Below, one piece after another: positions 60,514-64,000 of a stretch of 64,000 nucleotides of DNA. The translations under genes and the position numbers were made by a program. The DNA is from Butyrivibrio hungatei (lineage in GTDB: Bacteria > Bacillota > Clostridia > Lachnospirales > Lachnospiraceae): positions 1-64,000 of the forward strand of contig NZ_FMUR01000008.1 in assembly GCF_900101605.1 (NCBI RefSeq). The letters are read 5' to 3'. Position 1 is the stretch's first letter. Each line of letters opens with the position of its first letter. Below the pieces are notes generated by a model. That model ran no database searches. It was not told the origin of the DNA and saw only the letters and a list, made by a program, of their open reading frames with translations.

Positions 60514-61059
60514 TCATTCTTTCACCGGCGCGGTAACTTCAATGTGATTTCCTTCACTGTCAACAAACTCCGCAACCCAATTGTTCTTTATTCTGGTCAA
60601 AGGAAAACATATCTCTTTTCCGCTAATCTTATCCTTAAGCACCTCCACGCTTCCAAAACCGATACTGGGAAGGCAATTGCTGCCAAATACATGCTCTTCA
60701 TTCATTTTCTGAAAAGCAAACAAACCGTACCTGAATCCGCCGATGTCGAAAACGCTGTATATCTCGTCGCGTTCAGTGACAGGGCAGGCAAAAAAATCTT
60801 CGTAGAACTTAACGGCCCTCTCCATATCTTTTACGCAGACATATAATGAAGCTATCGTGCAGTTCATGACATTGGCCGCATCTTTTTCATCGATGTATCT
60901 CTCAGCTTTATCAATGAATTTAATAATTTTCTTTATATAACGAGCACCTTTGATAATTCCCATAACAATCGCTGCTAAAATAATCAATCTAAGTATCAAA
61001 TTGACTATATCCCAGAATATAAGAAACCAATTTGTTGTAACCAACTCTGTTGTGGCCAT
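60514..61059 (-). CDS. Membrane-anchored VOC-family protein
   Basis: 181 residues from ATG 61059 (GGAGGAAAGG upstream). Residues about 10-35 are a membrane helix (WDIVNLILRLIILAAIVMGI), followed by a basic helix to about 60. From about 64 a VOC/glyoxalase-like domain runs to the end (NCTIASLYVCVKDMERAVKF, VAEFVDSEGNHIEVTAP). Such an anchor on a VOC domain is uncommon. Function unknown. Confidence 0.85.
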   Translation of the reverse strand: MATTELVTTNWFLIFWDIVNLILRLIILAAIVMGIIKGARYIKKIIKFIDKAERYIDEKDAANVMNCTIASLYVCVKDMERAVKFYEDFFACPVTERDEIYSVFDIGGFRYGLFAFQKMNEEHVFGSNCLPSIGFGSVEVLKDKISGKEICFPLTRIKNNWVAEFVDSEGNHIEVTAPVKE

Positions 61060-61111
61060 ACCTTTCCTCCCTCCAAACGACAAAACTCATTCCTTACAAC
61101 CCACACCATCT

Positions 61112-61732
61112 TCAGTTCTTACTTATACTTATAATCCCCGAACAATACGACTTTTGCTCGAACTCAAGCTCAGGAAACGCCTTGCGAAGTTCATCTATCA
61201 CAAAATAGATTTCATCCTCATCCCAGGCACTGCCGGCCTCTTCTTTGCACTTCTCAAGTTCGCTTCTCGTCTCAAACACCACATCTCCGATTAGGAGCTT
61301 TCCGCCCTCATCAAGAAGATTCAGTAACTCCATGAAGAAAAGGACCTTCTTCTCATCCGTCAAATGATGCAACGAATACGTTCCCAAAATAAAATCATAC
61401 TTACGCTCGTAAAGCTCCGAAACAAGCCCCTTTGAAAAATCGCCTTGATACAAGTTCGCATCGGGCATCTTTTCTTTTGCAAGCTCGATCATCCTCTGTG
61501 AAAAATCTTGTCCGTACACGTCACACCCATTCTCATAAAGCTTGGTCGTAAGCGTTCCCGTCCCAAATCCAATGTCCAGAACAGCAGCCTTTTCTTTGTG
61601 CATAATCTCATCAAAAATGCCACCAAGAACGCTCTTATATCCCGCAAACGGATAGGTATTTGCCTCCTCTGAAATACCTACCGCCTTGTCATAGCCGTCA
61701 GCCCATAAGTTAAATCCCTTGTTGTCTAGCAT
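61112..61732 (-). CDS. Class I SAM-dependent methyltransferase
   Basis: 206 residues. AVLDIGFGTGTLTTKLYENG is motif I, VYGQDFSQRMIELAKEKMPD motif II, FILGTYSLHHLTDEKKVLFF motif IV. GGAGGAAAC precedes the ATG. This resembles the YrrT-like methyltransferases of Firmicutes. Substrate unknown. Confidence 0.92.
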   Translation of the reverse strand: MLDNKGFNLWADGYDKAVGISEEANTYPFAGYKSVLGGIFDEIMHKEKAAVLDIGFGTGTLTTKLYENGCDVYGQDFSQRMIELAKEKMPDANLYQGDFSKGLVSELYERKYDFILGTYSLHHLTDEKKVLFFMELLNLLDEGGKLLIGDVVFETRSELEKCKEEAGSAWDEDEIYFVIDELRKAFPELEFEQKSYCSGIISISKN

Positions 61733-61776
61733 TTGTTTCCTCCGGTCATTCTCTATAATGTCTTTTTAATTAAGTC

Positions 61777-62472
61777 TCAGTCCAACTCCGCACAGTCTCT
61801 GATTGCCTGCACCACCTCTCGCGGCAGGCACGTAGTCTCTTCTTCCACGTTTTCTTTTACATTTAGCCATTCATCATCGGGAAGACTAAAGTCGAACGCG
61901 GTCAAAAAATCTTCTTTCGGAAGTTTACCTGTGATCACTTTGGTAAGAACTGTTGCGACAAGATAGTCTCCGACAGCTGACGCATGAGCTCCGTCGCGGT
62001 AATAAAGGTCAGCCTCGGACATATCAGAAAGCACATTCAAAGCACACTCCCACACTTCACCGATTGGTGCAAGCAAGGCTCCCTGCTGCTCAGCAATCGC
62101 TCTATATCTGCGGTTCATCTCAGCCTGATTTTCCGGCTTCGCCTTCTCCGCCCAAGTCTCAAATAAAATCGGCGTTGTACCGGCTTCTTTACACAGCTTG
62201 ATTATCCTGTCCATGCACCTAATCGTATCCTTCTCAGGCGGCATTGGATGCGCCTGTTCTTGAATCACGCAGTAGTCATACCCTCCATGCAGTATATTAA
62301 ATCGCACCGCAAAATATTCTTCCTCCAAATGCCACTTAAGCGGCCTCGCAGAATAAGCAAGCATAAACACTTCACACGATTCTCCCGTCGTATCCTCTAT
62401 CATACGCCTTGTAAGCTCCGGCATGTCATTCATATATGTGTGGCTGTTGCCGATAAATAAAACTTTCTTCAT
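61777..62472 (-). CDS. SGNH/GDSL-type hydrolase-like protein
   Basis: 231 residues from ATG 62472 (GGGAGAAAG upstream). VLFIGNSHTYMND replaces the GDS of block I with GNS (Ser nucleophile candidate), YDYCVIQEQAHPM is in the middle, and YYRDGAHASAVGDYLVAT carries the Asp-x-x-His block V. It is cytoplasmic by lack of signal. Probably an esterase or deacetylase of the DUF4886-like group. Confidence 0.88.
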   Translation of the reverse strand: MKKVLFIGNSHTYMNDMPELTRRMIEDTTGESCEVFMLAYSARPLKWHLEEEYFAVRFNILHGGYDYCVIQEQAHPMPPEKDTIRCMDRIIKLCKEAGTTPILFETWAEKAKPENQAEMNRRYRAIAEQQGALLAPIGEVWECALNVLSDMSEADLYYRDGAHASAVGDYLVATVLTKVITGKLPKEDFLTAFDFSLPDDEWLNVKENVEEETTCLPREVVQAIRDCAELD

Positions 62473-62493
62473 CTTTCTCCCTCCGCACATATT

Positions 62494-63318
62494 TTATTTT
62501 TTCATGCAAAAAACAATAATAGCCTGCTGCACTCTGAGCAAATTCTTTTTGAATTCGTATCCCACAAAGTACTCCGAATCAATCACATCATCCGAAACCT
62601 CTTCGCCTCTGTAAAAAGGAGGGCATGGATTCAGCACCGCTCCTTTGTTTGCGAGATTCATGATTTCTTTTGTGACCTGATAAGATTTAGCGCCGTTAAA
62701 CATTTCCTGCGGAAAAGAATCCGTGCACACAATGTCTTTTCCCACAACCGCGGTTCTGAGATCATCGATGCAGTCGGTCTCAGGAATCTGAAACTCATGG
62801 GGACAACTCTGCGTCAGAGAAAATCCAAAAGCTTCCGACGCTTCTTTCCATGCACGCCCGATGTTCCCGTCAGCTCCTACGAACAGATACTTGTCGCTTA
62901 GATAATCTTTTCTTATCTGCGAAAGCGAATACAAATCCGACATCATCTCGCAAGGGTGATTATCATCCGTCATTGCATTTATCACGGGAATCTCAAGATT
63001 CTCTGCCATTTTTCCAAGCAATGAAATGTCTTTATGCCGCACTATAACTGCATCCGCCCAGTTCTCAAGGTATCCGCAGACATCTCTTATATCTTCTTTT
63101 TTATCCAGGGTACTCGGGTCAAAAAGAATCGTTTGCCCGCCAAGAAGATGAATTCCCTTTTCAAAAGACACTCGCGTTCTGATGCTATTCGCCGGAAAAA
63201 ACATGACAACCGTCTTTCCTGTTAAGAAACCCTCGTACCTATCGATATTATCAGTTATGTCGAATATTTCCTGCAATTCTTCTTTTTTATAATCAGTTAA
63301 CCTTATAAATGAACTCAT
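62494..63318 (-). CDS. Aspartate/ornithine carbamoyltransferase-family protein
   Basis: 274 residues from ATG 63318 (AGGAG upstream), short for the family (about 305-335). The carbamoyl-phosphate loop reads NSIRTRVSFE (usual S-x-R-T-R), and DDNHPCEMMSDL is the HPxQ block with Gln replaced by Glu. The final block usually HCLP or similar is NPCPPFYRG. The ornithine-binding SMG-type loop is not evident. It is probably a divergent carbamoyltransferase of unknown substrate rather than ArgF. Confidence 0.85.
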   Translation of the reverse strand: MSSFIRLTDYKKEELQEIFDITDNIDRYEGFLTGKTVVMFFPANSIRTRVSFEKGIHLLGGQTILFDPSTLDKKEDIRDVCGYLENWADAVIVRHKDISLLGKMAENLEIPVINAMTDDNHPCEMMSDLYSLSQIRKDYLSDKYLFVGADGNIGRAWKEASEAFGFSLTQSCPHEFQIPETDCIDDLRTAVVGKDIVCTDSFPQEMFNGAKSYQVTKEIMNLANKGAVLNPCPPFYRGEEVSDDVIDSEYFVGYEFKKNLLRVQQAIIVFCMKK

Positions 63319-63397
63319 TTTTTCTCCTACTGCCACTGCGCTCTGATACATATGCGCACCGACTTTAATTATCCCAAACGCATCCAATCCGCTGCGT

Positions 63398-63482
63398 TCA
63401 CGGCTGTCTCAACATTACTCTGTCATTGACAACTTCAAAACCATACTGCGAATAAAGCTTCTGCGCATCACTAGTACATAAA
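63398..63482 (-). pseudogene. GNAT acetyltransferase C-terminal remnant
   Basis: The minus strand reads ELFRLCTSDAQKLYSQYGFE then VVNDRVMLRQP and stops at 63398. This is the usual end of a GNAT domain (DAxxLYxxxGF). No start or rest of the fold is present; the 5' part now overlaps the end of the methyltransferase gene at 63471. Confidence 0.7.
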
Positions 63483-64000
63483 CGGAATAATTCTGTACCT
63501 GACTTTCCGCTTGTACTCTTTATAACCCGAAAGCTCTTTTTCCAGAACCTCTTCTTCGTTCCTGATTCTTTTTACAATTATTGGAATATAACTAAGCATT
63601 ACTATAAATGACGGCAGTGAATTCAGTACCAGCGGCATGCTTAGGAAAAGAAAAAGCGTCGCAAAATACATTGGATGTCGCACGATTCCGTACAATCCGC
63701 TATCCACTACCTTTTGATCTCTCTGAACTTCGATCACTCTTGATAAATATCTGTTTTCTCTGAGGACTTCGCCGAATAATGCATAGGCCAAAAGAAAAAT
63801 CACAATGCCAATATATACTGATATTTCCGGTAGAATTATCCATCCGAAGCGATAATTCAGGCCTGCAAGAATAAACACAAGTAAAAACATGATACCGCTA
63901 AAACCTATCACCTGCTTTTGCTCGCTTTGTGTCTCTTTTGCCCTGAGCCTGCTCTCCAGAAGATCCGGCGCTTTGAAATACATAACAATACCGGCAATAA
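63471..64000 (-). CDS. Isoprenylcysteine carboxyl methyltransferase-family protein (5' end beyond the window)
   Basis: The frame is open through the window edge; upstream of the first visible Met (63983) it reads IAGIV, so the true start is outside. Three or four membrane helices are visible. DSGLYGIVRHPMYFATLFLF is the SAM-binding signature of the ICMT/PEMT family, and EYKEYKRKVRYRIIPFMY is the usual end. Bacterial members methylate unknown targets in membranes. Confidence 0.9.
   Translation of the reverse strand, partial: IAGIVMYFKAPDLLESRLRAKETQSEQKQVIGFSGIMFLLVFILAGLNYRFGWIILPEISVYIGIVIFLLAYALFGEVLRENRYLSRVIEVQRDQKVVDSGLYGIVRHPMYFATLFLFLSMPLVLNSLPSFIVMLSYIPIIVKRIRNEEEVLEKELSGYKEYKRKVRYRIIPFMY

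Noticed and set aside
63319..63387. Extended start of the carbamoyltransferase at 63387
   Set aside because: AGGAG is placed correctly only for the ATG at 63318, and the extension has no similarity to the family.

Overview
The window looks like a chromosomal segment of a Gram-positive anaerobe of the Clostridia, most likely family Lachnospiraceae (Butyrivibrio-like). This is inferred from the protein families: a TSCPD-domain protein, a holin-like type I toxin locus, methyl-accepting chemotaxis proteins, a sugar ABC importer without its own ATPase, and strong GGAGG ribosome binding sites. No rRNA or tRNA gene was recognised. Nearly every gene lies on the minus strand; the exceptions are a lipoprotein gene at 1 kb, an AraC regulator at 15 kb, a disrupted small toxin gene at 43.7 kb and an IS3 transposase end at position 1.

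Layout. 0-1 kb: IS3 remnant, an eight-unit palindromic repeat array and a C-rich patch. 1-9 kb: lipoprotein, a solute-binding lipoprotein paired with a chemotaxis receptor, and an XRE-TPR regulator coupled to a membrane-anchored hydrolase. 9-19 kb: a carbohydrate-use locus (cytoplasmic beta-helix protein, two ABC permeases, binding protein, divergent AraC regulator, chemotaxis receptor, SMP-30/lactonase, EamA exporter). 19-34 kb: acetyltransferases, PhzF, CrcB, isochorismatase, a nonsense-interrupted epimerase, MATE pump, an ABC-F protein with an attenuator leader, HelD-like helicase, hydrolases and Nudix. 34-43 kb: dehydrogenase, a frameshifted XRE membrane regulator, HicAB, metallo-hydrolase, paired chromate transporter, ACT protein, AraC/GyrI regulator, CAT. 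43.6-48.3 kb: a decaying toxin-antitoxin and defence island (holin-like toxin split by a hairpin element, nucleotidyltransferase, AbiE with an internally deleted toxin, racemase and Nudix remnants, Rpn-type nuclease). 48.6-64 kb: small enzymes (tautomerase, acetyltransferases, kinases, Nudix, methyltransferases, HAD, HD, VOC, SGNH, a carbamoyltransferase homologue), with a three-gene radical SAM operon at 51.7-55.1 kb.

The most notable system is that radical SAM operon. A radical SAM/SPASM-like enzyme with an apparent N-terminal RiPP-recognition-like region overlaps by 8 bases the gene of a secreted/membrane protein whose C-terminal tail carries six consecutive Cys-Ala dipeptides. A five-helix membrane protein lies just upstream. 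I do not recognise this as a named system; a post-translational modification of the Cys-Ala tail is the working hypothesis.

The second theme is palindromic intergenic DNA. Three arrays at different loci are built on 36-bp units of the form ATGACC-N24-GGTCAT. A fourth array has 84-bp units with a TGACTAA/TTAGTCA palindrome. A dispersed G-rich hairpin supplies the C-terminal residues and stop codons of several genes. Composite hairpin elements occur at 40.3 kb and inside the small toxin gene at 43.7 kb.
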